Below are positions 9,481 to 17,704 of a stretch of 64,000 bases of DNA, in pieces. Source of the stretch: Phenylobacterium haematophilum. Lineage in GTDB: Bacteria; Pseudomonadota; Alphaproteobacteria; Caulobacterales; Caulobacteraceae. The notes beneath the pieces are model-generated. The model had not been told where the DNA came from, ran no database searches, and saw only the letters and a program-made list of their open reading frames with translations. A program made the position numbers and the translations under genes. How positions within the stretch are numbered: the stretch's first letter is position 1; every line of letters begins with the position of its first letter. Where the stretch lies: contig NZ_JACIDK010000003.1 in the NCBI RefSeq assembly GCF_014196295.1, positions 606,239-670,238 on the forward strand, given 5' to 3'.

Positions 9481-10446
9481 TCAGCGCTCCGCACGGGCCA
9501 GCAGGCCCACGGCGTCAAAGGCGCGCCAGAAACGTAGCCGGTAGAGCATGGCCATGGCGTGGAGTTTCTGGCGCGGGGAGCGCAGGCGCGGGCTGGTCAA
9601 AACGCGTGGCGTGTGGGCGACGGCCGAGAGCGGCAGCAGCAGGCTGCGGGCCAGCCAGCGTCCCCGCCCTTGCGGTCGAGCGGCGACGATGCCGAAGGTC
9701 TCCGCGTTCAGCCGCCGCCATTTGGCGGACAACTCTTTCCAGTCGCGGCGGGCGGGGTGGGCGACGAGCGCGGCCGGCGCGTAGCCGATCTTGAATCCAG
9801 CGTCGCGGGCGCGGTGCGACCATTCCAGATCTTCGGACACTCCGACCCGGAAGCCGCCGACCTGGGCGAACAATGCGGCCGGGCAGAAGAGGTTGGCGGT
9901 GACCGTGAAGCCCTTGCGCTCCACATAGGCCTGGTTGTCGAAGGCGAAGACCAGTTCGAACGCTTCGGCGCCGGTGACGTGGTCCTCGTCGCCCACCAGC
10001 ACGCGCATGCCGCCGCCGACGAAGTCGCTGCGCTTTAGAGCCGCGACGCCTTCGGCGAGCCATTCGGGCGCCGGAATGCAATCGGAGTCGGTGAAAGCGA
10101 GGATCTGGCCGCGCGCCACAGCGACGCCGCCGTTGCGGGCCGGGCCGGCCCCGCGCTCAGCTACGCTGACGATTCTCGCGCGGCCTGCGATAGTCTGCTT
10201 CACAGCGTCTGCCCCCACCGGGGACATGTTGTCGGCGACGATCACGTCGAAGCGGTCGGGCGCATAGGTCTGGGCTTGCAGGGCCGACAGGCAGCGATCC
10301 AGCGATGCGAGGTCGTTGTAGTGGGGTACGATCACGCTGACGTGAGGCAGCGCGCCAGCGGGCAGGGCGTCTCCGGTCAATTCCATCGGCGGGGCGGACT
10401 CGCATATGAACAACGGGCGGCCGCGACGGCGGGCCCGGTCGCACAT
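9481..10446 (-). CDS. Family 2 glycosyltransferase
   Basis: A 321-residue GT-A fold enzyme. The core begins at about residue 33 with VSVIVPHYND, followed by VIVADNMSP and the ILAFTDSDCIPAPEW metal-binding segment. GVSEDLEWSHRARDAGF carries the acidic ED pair expected as catalytic base. It probably adds one sugar to a lipid-linked repeat unit at the cytoplasmic face. I take the ATG at 10446 as start because AGGGG sits 4-5 nt upstream; an internal ATG at 10386 also gives a complete domain. It is the first gene of a two-gene minus-strand operon. Donor and acceptor are unknown. Confidence 0.82.
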   Translation of the reverse strand: MCDRARRRGRPLFICESAPPMELTGDALPAGALPHVSVIVPHYNDLASLDRCLSALQAQTYAPDRFDVIVADNMSPVGADAVKQTIAGRARIVSVAERGAGPARNGGVAVARGQILAFTDSDCIPAPEWLAEGVAALKRSDFVGGGMRVLVGDEDHVTGAEAFELVFAFDNQAYVERKGFTVTANLFCPAALFAQVGGFRVGVSEDLEWSHRARDAGFKIGYAPAALVAHPARRDWKELSAKWRRLNAETFGIVAARPQGRGRWLARSLLLPLSAVAHTPRVLTSPRLRSPRQKLHAMAMLYRLRFWRAFDAVGLLARAER

Positions 10447-10613
10447 ATGCCCCTGCGATGTTGACGTTTCATCAATATTGGCGCGACCTGGAGGCAGTAT
10501 GAGTTGGTGTAGTGGTTGGGTGCGGTTCGCGTAAGGTTTACGTATCAGCTTTGCTGTACTAGTCGCTGCTTGCCGGTCGGATAGTGCGAAGCGGCGTGGT
10601 CGAGGGACGGGCG

Positions 10614-11702
10614 ATGCGGATCAGCGACGAGCGACTGGACGCCGACGCCAACAACTTCACCGCGGTTAGATTGTTGCTCGCCAGTTCGGTCATCTACACG
10701 CACTGCTACTTCATGACCACCGGCGTGCGGAATGCCGACGACCTCAGTGGGTTTCTCGGCGCGCCGATATCGGCCTATGCGGTCGACGGCTTCTTCTTCC
10801 TCAGCGGGTTTCTCGTCTATCCAAGCCTGCTGCGGCTCAGCAGTTCGGTGCGCTTCCTCACGGCGCGGTTCGTGCGGCTATGGCCGGGGCTGGCCCTGTG
10901 CGTGCTGCTGACGGTGTTGGTGGGCGGCTTCTTCACCACGGCGGCCCCCGGCGCCTATCTCGGCGGCGAGACTTCGAAGTTCGTCCTGACCAACCTGACA
11001 TTCACAGTCGCATCCTACCGGCTGACTGGTGTGGAGTGTGGCGGCGAGCCGTGCGTGCTCAACGGTTCGCTCTGGACCCTGCCCTGGGAGGTCCGATGCT
11101 ATGCCGTGCTGGCGATCCTTGGCGCGCTGGGTCTGGCCAAGCCGACGATCATGAAGCGGCTGGTGCTGCCGCTGAGCCTGGTCGGCGTGCTGGTCTGGGA
11201 TGTTCCACAGGTGCAGGAACTGGCCCGCAGCCTGGTGGGCGATGGCGCAGTCTATCTGATCGAAACCTTCGACCGCCTGTGGGCGGCGTTCGCCTTGGGC
11301 ATCGCCGCCTATCTCTTCCGCGAGCGCATTCCGCTTTCGTGGATTTGGCTGGGCGTGCTGTTCGTCGTGACCCTGGCGGCTCATGGCGTGGGGCTTGGCC
11401 TACATATGCGCGCGCTGTTGATCGGCTATGCGGTGTTGTGCTGGGGCCTGCTCACCGCGCAGCGCAGCGTCTTCTCCGCCAAGTGGCCGGACTACAGCTA
11501 CGGCATGTACATCTACGGCTATCCGGTGATGGTGCTGATCTACGCCTTCTGGCCGACCTCGTCGCACCTGGCCCTGACGCTGGTCACCATGGCTGCGACC
11601 GTGCCGCTGGCTGCGCTGTCCTGGCACCTCGTCGAGCGCCCGGCGCTTGACGCCTATCGACGCCGCCGGCGCGCCGGCCGACTGGCCGCCCAGCAAACCT
11701 AG
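10614..11702 (+). CDS. Acyltransferase 3 family membrane protein (sugar O-acylation)
   Basis: A 362-residue polytopic protein with about ten membrane segments. The family signature is visible: NNFTAVRLLLASSVIYTHC at the N-terminus holds the catalytic His of the first helix. DGFFFLSGFL and RFVRLWPGL follow in the order seen in OafA/NolX/ExoZ-type acyltransferases. These enzymes move acetyl or other acyl groups across the inner membrane onto surface sugars, so this gene probably decorates the polymer made here. The ATG at 10614 has GAGGGACGG just upstream; an in-frame GTG at 10584 is less well placed. It is divergent from the two GT2 genes. Confidence 0.85.
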   Translation: MRISDERLDADANNFTAVRLLLASSVIYTHCYFMTTGVRNADDLSGFLGAPISAYAVDGFFFLSGFLVYPSLLRLSSSVRFLTARFVRLWPGLALCVLLTVLVGGFFTTAAPGAYLGGETSKFVLTNLTFTVASYRLTGVECGGEPCVLNGSLWTLPWEVRCYAVLAILGALGLAKPTIMKRLVLPLSLVGVLVWDVPQVQELARSLVGDGAVYLIETFDRLWAAFALGIAAYLFRERIPLSWIWLGVLFVVTLAAHGVGLGLHMRALLIGYAVLCWGLLTAQRSVFSAKWPDYSYGMYIYGYPVMVLIYAFWPTSSHLALTLVTMAATVPLAALSWHLVERPALDAYRRRRRAGRLAAQQT

Positions 11703-11933
11703 TCCGATCTCACCGATAGCGATCGACGGCCCCAGCGTGTGCCGGGGCGGCGCTGTTCCGTGCGCCTGCAAGGCGTAGGAGCGCATGGTTTCCGGATGTT
11801 TATGTTATCGCGCAATTAACCTAGCTGATTAAGGCCGGTTCAAGCGGCTTGTTGCTAATCGTAAGTCCACAACGGGGCATCCCGTACTCGCCAATACAAA
11901 GCACGAGTACGGATCTGGTGGCGGAGAGATATC

Positions 11934-13964
11934 GTGATACTCACGGCGAATAGCGCTCAATCCCTGACCGCGGCGCTTAACGCCGCCAAGTCTGGCGATA
12001 CGATCCTTCTTGAGGCTGGCAACTACTCGAACGTCCAGATCAAGAACCTCGTGTTCGACGGCACGGTGACCATCGCCTCGTAGGATCCCGGCAATCCGGC
12101 GACCTTTACCGGTCTAGTGGTGACGGGCAGCGAGAACCTGACCTTCCAGAACCTGCACATGGACTTCAGTTCGCCGTGGACGGTCTGGAACGCACAGATC
12201 GTCAGCTCGAAGAACATCGAGCTCAACAATCTCAACTTCCATGGTTCGCTGAATGGCAACCCCGCCGACGACCAGAACGCGCTGCTGATCCGCAGCAGCG
12301 AGAACGTCAAGGTGGTCGGGTCGGAGTTCCAAGAGTTCTCCCACGCCGTCAGCATGATGAACAGCAACGGCGTTCGCATCGATGCCAACAGTTTCCATGA
12401 CCTGCGTTCCGACGGGGTGATGGGCGCGGGGACCTCGAACGTGCAAATCGTCGGCAACGTCTTCACGGACTTCTATCCGGCCGACGGCGACCATCCGGAC
12501 GCGATCCAGTTCCTGACCCGCGGCACGACCGAGAAGGCTCACGACATCCTGGTGAGCGGCAACCTGATCACGCGCGGCGATGGCGGAATCATCCAGGGCG
12601 TGTTCATCACCGACCAGATCGGGCTCGGCTATGACCGCGTGACGGTGACGGACAACGTCGTGACCGGTGGCATGTACAACGGCATCATGGTGGCGATGGC
12701 CAATGGCGTCGTCATCGACGGCAACGTCGTGGCCTCCTACAGCGATCAGAAGTCGTGGATCCGGGTCGGCGACTCGACCAACGTCCAAATGAGCAACAAT
12801 CAGGCGGGCGCTTACATCCTGCAGGGCAACACCGCTCTGACGCAAACCGGCGACGTCATCCTGCAGCCGCTTACGGCTGAGCAGATCGCCAGCCTGAATA
12901 CCTGGCTGGCCGCCAATACCGACGTTTCGAGCGGCCTGGTGGGCATGCTGGACGGCGCGGCCCCCGTCCCGCCGACCGCCCCGACGGTCCCCACGACGCC
13001 GACCGCTCCGACGGTTCCCACCACGCCGACCGCGCCCACCACGTCGACTCCGACGGCGCCGGTCGTCAAGGATCCGGCTCCGGTGGAGACCGCCGTGATC
13101 GTGCTCGCCGGGACGGCTGGCGATGATCGCCTGACCGTCACCGGCAAGGCCAACATGCAGCTGGAAGGCGGCGCGGGTAACGACGTGCTGACCGGTGGCG
13201 CGGGCGCTAACACGCTTATCGGTGGGGCCGGCGACGACACCTACATCATCCGCGACGGCGACGACGTGATCGTCGAGGGCGCGAATGGCGGGACCGACCT
13301 CGTCTACGCCTACGTCAACCACACGCTCAGCGCCAACGTCGAGAACCTGAAGCTGCAGGAAGGCGCGACCGTCGGCGTTGGCAACGGGCTGGCCAACATC
13401 ATCACGGGCACGACGCAGGCCGACAATCTGTCGGGTATGGGCGGCGACGACACCGTGCGAGGGCGTGAAGGCAACGACACGATCAGCGGCGGCGACGGCG
13501 CGGACCAGCTTTACGGCGACGCTGGCGACGACCGCCTGGACGGCGGGGCGGGCAATGACAGCCTGTATGGCGGTGAAGGCAACGACATCCTCATCGGTGG
13601 GGCTGGCGACAACCGTCTCGAGGGCGGGCCCGGCGCTGACACGCTGGTCGGCGGTTCCGGTGCCGACAGCTTTGTCTACCGCCCGGGCGACCTGGTCGGC
13701 GTGGATCGGATCGAGGGCTTCTCGTCGGCCCAGGGCGACCGGATCCTGCTCGCCGAGCTGGACGCCAACACCAACACCGCCGCGAACGACAAATTCACGT
13801 TCATCGGCGCCAGCGCCTTCAGCGGCAAGGCGGGCGAGTTGCGGTTCCAGGTCATTAACGGGGACGCACACGTCTACGGCGACATGAACGGCGACCGCAT
13901 CGCCGACTTCGAGATAAACGTGGTGGGTGTCAGCAAGCTCACGGCCGCCGATTTCATGCTCTGA
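11934..13964 (+). CDS. Beta-helix/RTX protein gene interrupted by an in-frame TAG
   Basis: The natural start is the GTG at 11934, preceded by GGAGAG. Translation matches the N-termini of the 5034-6650 and 14287-16356 proteins codon for codon until TAG at 12081 (codon 50). The paralogue at 14287 has Lys there and the 5034 protein has Ala. The frame is then open for 627 codons to 13964. It codes for the beta-helix with DHPDAIQFLTR (codons 186-196), a Pro/Thr linker, RTX nonapeptides and a serralysin-type C-terminal domain ending near DMNGDRIAD. Re-initiation at GTG 12117 would give 615 residues lacking two beta-helix coils. So it is a recent pseudogene, a re-started gene, or a base-call error. 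A strong terminator follows. Confidence 0.8.
12081..12083 (+). other. Premature amber codon in RTX beta-helix gene
   Basis: TAG in the reading frame that begins at GTG 11934, flanked by codons for TIAS before and DPGNPAT after. The aligned segment of the 14287 paralogue reads TITSKDAGNPAT, where one base (AAG to TAG) accounts for the difference. No other stop interrupts the frame. Confidence 0.9.
12961..13065 (+). repeat. Pro/Thr linker-coding repeat
   Basis: Imperfect tandem units coding PTAPTVPTTPTAP-type sequence join the beta-helix to the RTX domain. The unit is about 24 bp, with ACGACGCCGACCGC-like cores repeated. Confidence 0.7.
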
Positions 13965-14286
13965 GTGAGCTGAAAACCGGGTTCGAACACCATCCCGCCG
14001 CTGCGTCCCCCGCAGCGGCGGGTTTTCTTTTGGTCGTTCGAAAGGAGAACTGAAGATTAGTCGCTGTTCGCCCGGATTCCGCCCGATTCATGACATGTCT
14101 TGGACGCGAATCAACCGTCACTATCCAGGTATATAACAGTCTAAATTCGAGACATTGCAGGATTGTTGCGACGTTCCGTCACCTGGATGGGCGCAATCTC
14201 AGTATGTAGATAGACGCTCACATTCAGTGGCTTTGGTGCACGCAAGTGTATCGGACTTTGGCCACCAATAGTGAGGGTCTCCCTAC
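13965..14286. other. Intergenic region between the two tandem RTX genes, 322 bp
   Basis: The first 70 bp hold the intrinsic terminator. The rest (14040-14280) is clearly richer in A and T than the flanking genes and must hold the promoter of the downstream RTX gene. GAGGG at 14273-14277 is its Shine-Dalgarno sequence, 9 nt before GTG 14287. I could not fix -35/-10 boxes. Confidence 0.5.
13994..14031 (+). terminator. Intrinsic terminator
   Basis: A perfect 12-bp stem, CCCGCCGCTGCG (13994-14005) with CGCAGCGGCGGG (14011-14022), a five-base loop and TTTTCTTTT directly after. It lies 30 bp past the stop of the interrupted RTX gene. Confidence 0.93.
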
Positions 14287-16356
14287 GTGACTAATATTAC
14301 TGTTAATAGTGCAGATTCGCTGCGCGCCGCTCTTACGACTGCTAAGGCGGGCGATAATATCCTTCTTTCGGCCGGCAACTACGGCAATGTCAATCTGAAG
14401 GGCATTGTCTTCGACGGTACGGTGACGATCACCTCGAAGGATGCGGGTAACCCAGCGACCTTGACGGGTCTGACCGTGGCCAACAGCCAAGGGCTCTCCT
14501 TCGAGAACCTGCACATGGATTACAGCAATCCGTCCACGGTTTGGAACACCCAGGTCAACAGCTCAAAGAACATCTCGTTCGACAACATCAACTTCCACGG
14601 CTCGCTGAACAACAACCCCGGCGATGACCAGTCGGCGATGCTGATCCGTGAAAGCTCGAACGTGAAGGTGACGAACTCGGAGTTCCACGAGCTCGCGCAC
14701 GGCGTCAGCATGATGAACAGCAACGGCGTTCGCGTCGAAGGCAACAACATGCATGACATGCGTGCTGACGGCGTTATCGCCGTGGGTACGTCCAACGTGC
14801 AGGTTCTCAACAACTCCTTCCACGACTTCGCCCCGGCCACCGGCGACCACCCGGACGCCGTTCAGTTCCTGACCCGCGGCGCCACCTCGGCTGCGCAAAA
14901 CATCGTGGTCAGCGGCAACGTGGTCGCGCGCGGTGAAGGCGGGATCATCCAGGGCATCTTCATCACCGACCAGGCCGGTATCGGCTACAAGAACGTGACC
15001 GTGACGGACAACGTGGTCGTGGGCGGCATGTACAACGGCATCATGGTGTCCAACACCAACGGCCTGACCGTCGACGGCAACACCGTCGCGCCCTATGGCG
15101 ACATGACGTCTTGGATCCGGATCGCCAACTCGACCAACGCCAAGATCACCAACAACGAAGCCGCCAGCTTCAACCTGAGCGGCACGACCACGACGGCGAA
15201 CAGCGGCAACGTCACCATCAAGGCCCTGACCTCTGCGGAGATCGCGAAGATCGACGCTTGGGTGAAGGCGCACGAGGGTGAAGCTGGCGCCATCTCGACC
15301 TTCCCGCTGCCGGGCGGCGCTCCGACGCCGACCCCGACTCCGGATCCCAGGCCCGATCCGACGCCGGTTCCGACTCCGGATCCGACGCCTAATCCCGATC
15401 CGGGTACGGGCTCTGGCTCGGATGGTGGTTCCGGTTCGGACGGCGGTTCGGGTACGGACAGCGGCTCGGGTTCTGACGGCGGTTCGCTGACCATCGTGAA
15501 GGGCACCTCCGGCGCCGACCGCCTGACGGTCAGCGGCAAGGAGAACATGCAGTTGGAAGGGGGCGTCGGTGACGACGTGCTGACCGGCGGCAAGGGCGCC
15601 AACGTCCTTATCGGCGGGGCCGGGAACGACACCTACATCATCAAGGACGCCGACGATAAGGTCGTCGAGACTGCAAATGGTGGGACCGATACGGTCTATG
15701 CGTCGGTGAACTACAAGCTGACCGACAACGTCGAGAACCTGAAGCTGCAGGACGGCGCGACGTCGGGCACCGGCAACGACCTGGCGAACGACATCTCCGG
15801 CACCACCAATTCCGACAACCTGTCGGGCCTGGGCGGCGATGACATCCTGCGCGGTCGTGAAGGCGACGACACCCTCTCGGGCGGCGACGGCAATGACCGT
15901 CTGCTGGGCGACGCCGGCTCCGACCGTCTCGACGGCGGCAACGGCAACGACACGCTCACCGGCGGCGACGGCAACGACGTCCTGCTTGGCGGGGCCGGCA
16001 ACGATCGCCTGGAAGGCGGCCCGGGCGCCGACACCCTGACCGGCGGCGCTGGCGCCGACAACTTCGTGTTCCGTCCGGCCGACCTCGGGTCGACCGACCT
16101 GATCACGGACTTCTCGAAGGCGCAGGGCGACAAGATCCTGCTCAGCGAGCTGGACGCCAACACCAAAACGGCGGCGAACGACAAATTCGCCTTCATCGGA
16201 ACCAAGGCGTTCAGCGGCCAGGCCGGCCAACTCCGCTATGAAGTCACCAACGGCGAAACTCACGTCTATGGCGACATGAACGGCGACAAGGTGGCTGACC
16301 TGCACATCAAGCTGACGGGCGTCCACAGCCTGGACGGCTCGGAGTTCGCGCTCTAA
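14287..16356 (+). CDS. Beta-helix protein with RTX repeats, intact full-length paralogue
   Basis: A 689-residue protein with no Sec signal. Residues 1-335 are a right-handed beta-helix with DHPDAVQFLTR at 187-197. Residues 345-400 are a linker, first Pro/Asp/Thr (TPTPTPDPRPDP) and then Gly/Ser/Asp (GSDGGSGSDGGS). From about 405 to 600 there are RTX nonapeptides such as GGDGNDRLL and GGAGNDRLE. The last 80 residues match the C-terminal domain of the 11934 gene (LSELDANTKTAANDKF, DMNGDKVAD) and resemble the serralysin C-terminal region. Type I secretion and calcium-dependent folding outside the cell are expected. Polysaccharide lyase or epimerase activity is inferred from the AlgE-like layout. 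The start is GTG with GAGGG 9 nt upstream. Confidence 0.82.
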   Translation: MTNITVNSADSLRAALTTAKAGDNILLSAGNYGNVNLKGIVFDGTVTITSKDAGNPATLTGLTVANSQGLSFENLHMDYSNPSTVWNTQVNSSKNISFDNINFHGSLNNNPGDDQSAMLIRESSNVKVTNSEFHELAHGVSMMNSNGVRVEGNNMHDMRADGVIAVGTSNVQVLNNSFHDFAPATGDHPDAVQFLTRGATSAAQNIVVSGNVVARGEGGIIQGIFITDQAGIGYKNVTVTDNVVVGGMYNGIMVSNTNGLTVDGNTVAPYGDMTSWIRIANSTNAKITNNEAASFNLSGTTTTANSGNVTIKALTSAEIAKIDAWVKAHEGEAGAISTFPLPGGAPTPTPTPDPRPDPTPVPTPDPTPNPDPGTGSGSDGGSGSDGGSGTDSGSGSDGGSLTIVKGTSGADRLTVSGKENMQLEGGVGDDVLTGGKGANVLIGGAGNDTYIIKDADDKVVETANGGTDTVYASVNYKLTDNVENLKLQDGATSGTGNDLANDISGTTNSDNLSGLGGDDILRGREGDDTLSGGDGNDRLLGDAGSDRLDGGNGNDTLTGGDGNDVLLGGAGNDRLEGGPGADTLTGGAGADNFVFRPADLGSTDLITDFSKAQGDKILLSELDANTKTAANDKFAFIGTKAFSGQAGQLRYEVTNGETHVYGDMNGDKVADLHIKLTGVHSLDGSEFAL
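15321..15486 (+). repeat. Linker-coding repeats (PT/PD then GSDGGS units)
   Basis: Two adjacent low-complexity stretches. The first has CCGACTCCGGATCC-like units coding Pro-Thr-Pro-Asp. The second has GGTTCGGACGGC-like units coding Gly-Ser-Asp-Gly. Such repeats are prone to length change and form the hinge between the beta-helix and RTX modules. Confidence 0.7.
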
Positions 16357-16429
16357 GCGGCTCCCTCGGACGTCCCCGGACCTGGCCGCCATGCCCAGGT
16401 TCGGGGCATCCGAACCACGCTACCGAAAA

Positions 16430-16456
16430 GCGTGACGGCCCCAGCGGTCGTCACGC
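16430..16456. terminator. Weak, possibly bidirectional hairpin between convergent genes
   Basis: An 8-bp stem, GCGTGACG (16430-16437) with CGTCACGC (16449-16456). On the plus side it is followed by ATTTTGCGTTTT and on the minus side by CTTTTCGG. It sits between the RTX gene and the convergent glycosyltransferase and overlaps the latter's stop codon. Confidence 0.45.
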
Positions 16457-17557
16457 ATTTTGCGTTTTCGACCTACGCTTGCGGCGTTCCTCGTCGAGGA
16501 CGCCGTCGAGATAGCCGATCAGCTCGCTCGGATCGGTGGTCGCCAGCACCGGCGGCCGAGATTTGATGCGCGCGATCGCGGCAGCCAGTTCGTCGGCGTC
16601 GTTGGCGACCTCGATCAGTCCGCGCGCGGCGAAGGCGCCCGTGATCTCGGCCTGGTGGTTGTCGTAGTGCTCGCCCTTTTCCAGCAACCGAGGGAAAGCG
16701 ATCACCCGGCAGCCTTGGCGCAGCGCCGTGATCAGCGAACCGGTGCCCCCGTGGCAGACGACGATGTCGGCTTCCCTGAGCAACTGCTGGATCTTGTCGA
16801 AGGGCAGGGTCTCGACCGCGGTCACGCCCTCGGGCTGCGGGGCGCCGACTCCAGTCTGGATAATGACCTCTTCCGACAGGCCGCCGCGCGCCTTCAGCTC
16901 GGCGACGGACGAGACCAGGCGTTCGAAGGGCAGGGTGGCGCCGACGGTCGCAAACAGCAGCGGCCGCTTCGGCGGCGGCGCGGCGTCCAGCAGCCGGAAG
17001 GGATCGAACACCTTAGCCTTGGGGAAATGCGAGGCCAGCGCCTTCGACTGCACCACCATGTCGTCGGCGATCGGGGCGGCGATGCGGGCGAACAGCGACG
17101 GACGGTCGAAGCGCGCGAACGAGTCGATGACCACTGTCCGCGCGCCGCGCAGCCGCGCCCAGGCGACCGCGAAGAACACCGCTCCCGCGCCCGTCGAGAT
17201 GACGACGTCCGGACGTTCGCGGGCGATGATCGACGCCGAGCGAAAGAAATTGCTGATCCCGGCGCGGACCATCTGCCATGGAGCGCCGAGCCGCGCCTGG
17301 CCTATCGCCACGTGCGGGACGAAGTGCGTGCGATGCGTCTGAGCGAGTGTCGCGCCCAGCGCGGTGTCCTCGGTGACGAAGAAATAGTCGTGCTTCGACC
17401 AGATGCTCTCGAGGTCGAGCAGTTGGCGAACGTGGCCGCCGCCGGAGGCGGCGAGGCACAGCCGCAGGCGACGGCCTGCCGGCGTCGCGCCGCTGGCGGG
17501 CGCCGCTTCCGCAGCTACGACGTCTGAAACCGCCACCGTCTCGCCATCACTGTTCAC
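16451..17557 (-). CDS. Fused PssD/PssE-type (Alg14-Alg13-like) glycosyltransferase
   Basis: The 368-residue protein joins two halves that are usually separate genes. Residues 30-190 resemble PssD/Alg14, the membrane-anchoring acceptor half: LRLCLAASGGGHVRQLLDL, FFVTEDTA and PDVVISTGAGAVFFAVAWA. Residues 200-360 resemble PssE/Alg13, the donor-binding half of GT28 type: LLFATVGATLPFERL, IIQTGVG and VVCHGGTGSLITALRQGCRVIAFPR. In rhizobia PssD/PssE form a glucuronosyltransferase that adds the second sugar to the lipid-linked unit. Glucuronate as donor here is inference, but the UDP-sugar dehydrogenase at 29.6 kb fits it. The start is a GTG; it is convergent with the RTX gene. Confidence 0.8.
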   Translation of the reverse strand: MNSDGETVAVSDVVAAEAAPASGATPAGRRLRLCLAASGGGHVRQLLDLESIWSKHDYFFVTEDTALGATLAQTHRTHFVPHVAIGQARLGAPWQMVRAGISNFFRSASIIARERPDVVISTGAGAVFFAVAWARLRGARTVVIDSFARFDRPSLFARIAAPIADDMVVQSKALASHFPKAKVFDPFRLLDAAPPPKRPLLFATVGATLPFERLVSSVAELKARGGLSEEVIIQTGVGAPQPEGVTAVETLPFDKIQQLLREADIVVCHGGTGSLITALRQGCRVIAFPRLLEKGEHYDNHQAEITGAFAARGLIEVANDADELAAAIARIKSRPPVLATTDPSELIGYLDGVLDEERRKRRSKTQNA

Positions 17558-17704
17558 GCGGGAAATCTCTCGTTACCACTCAGACATCTAAAGACGGGTT
17601 ACTACGTGGCTTGATATTCGTCGGCCAGTCGGCGCTAAACCGCCGCGAAACCTTTTTTTGTTGTAGCGAGGTCGCGCGCGCTCGGCGCGGTCAGGGAAAC
17701 CAGT

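Noticed and set aside
12081..12083. TAG read as pyrrolysine or by programmed readthrough
   Set aside because: No Pyl genes or readthrough context are known here, and the paralogous residues (Lys, Ala) are not special.
12114..13871. Long minus-strand frame (585 codons) opposite the RTX gene
   Set aside because: It is the mirror of GGxGxD repeats in a GC-rich gene; the protein is Val/Ala/Asp-rich with no domain and has no start signals.
14563..16392. Minus-strand frame of 609 codons opposite the second RTX gene
   Set aside because: Same antisense artefact; the plus strand has the coherent beta-helix and RTX motifs.
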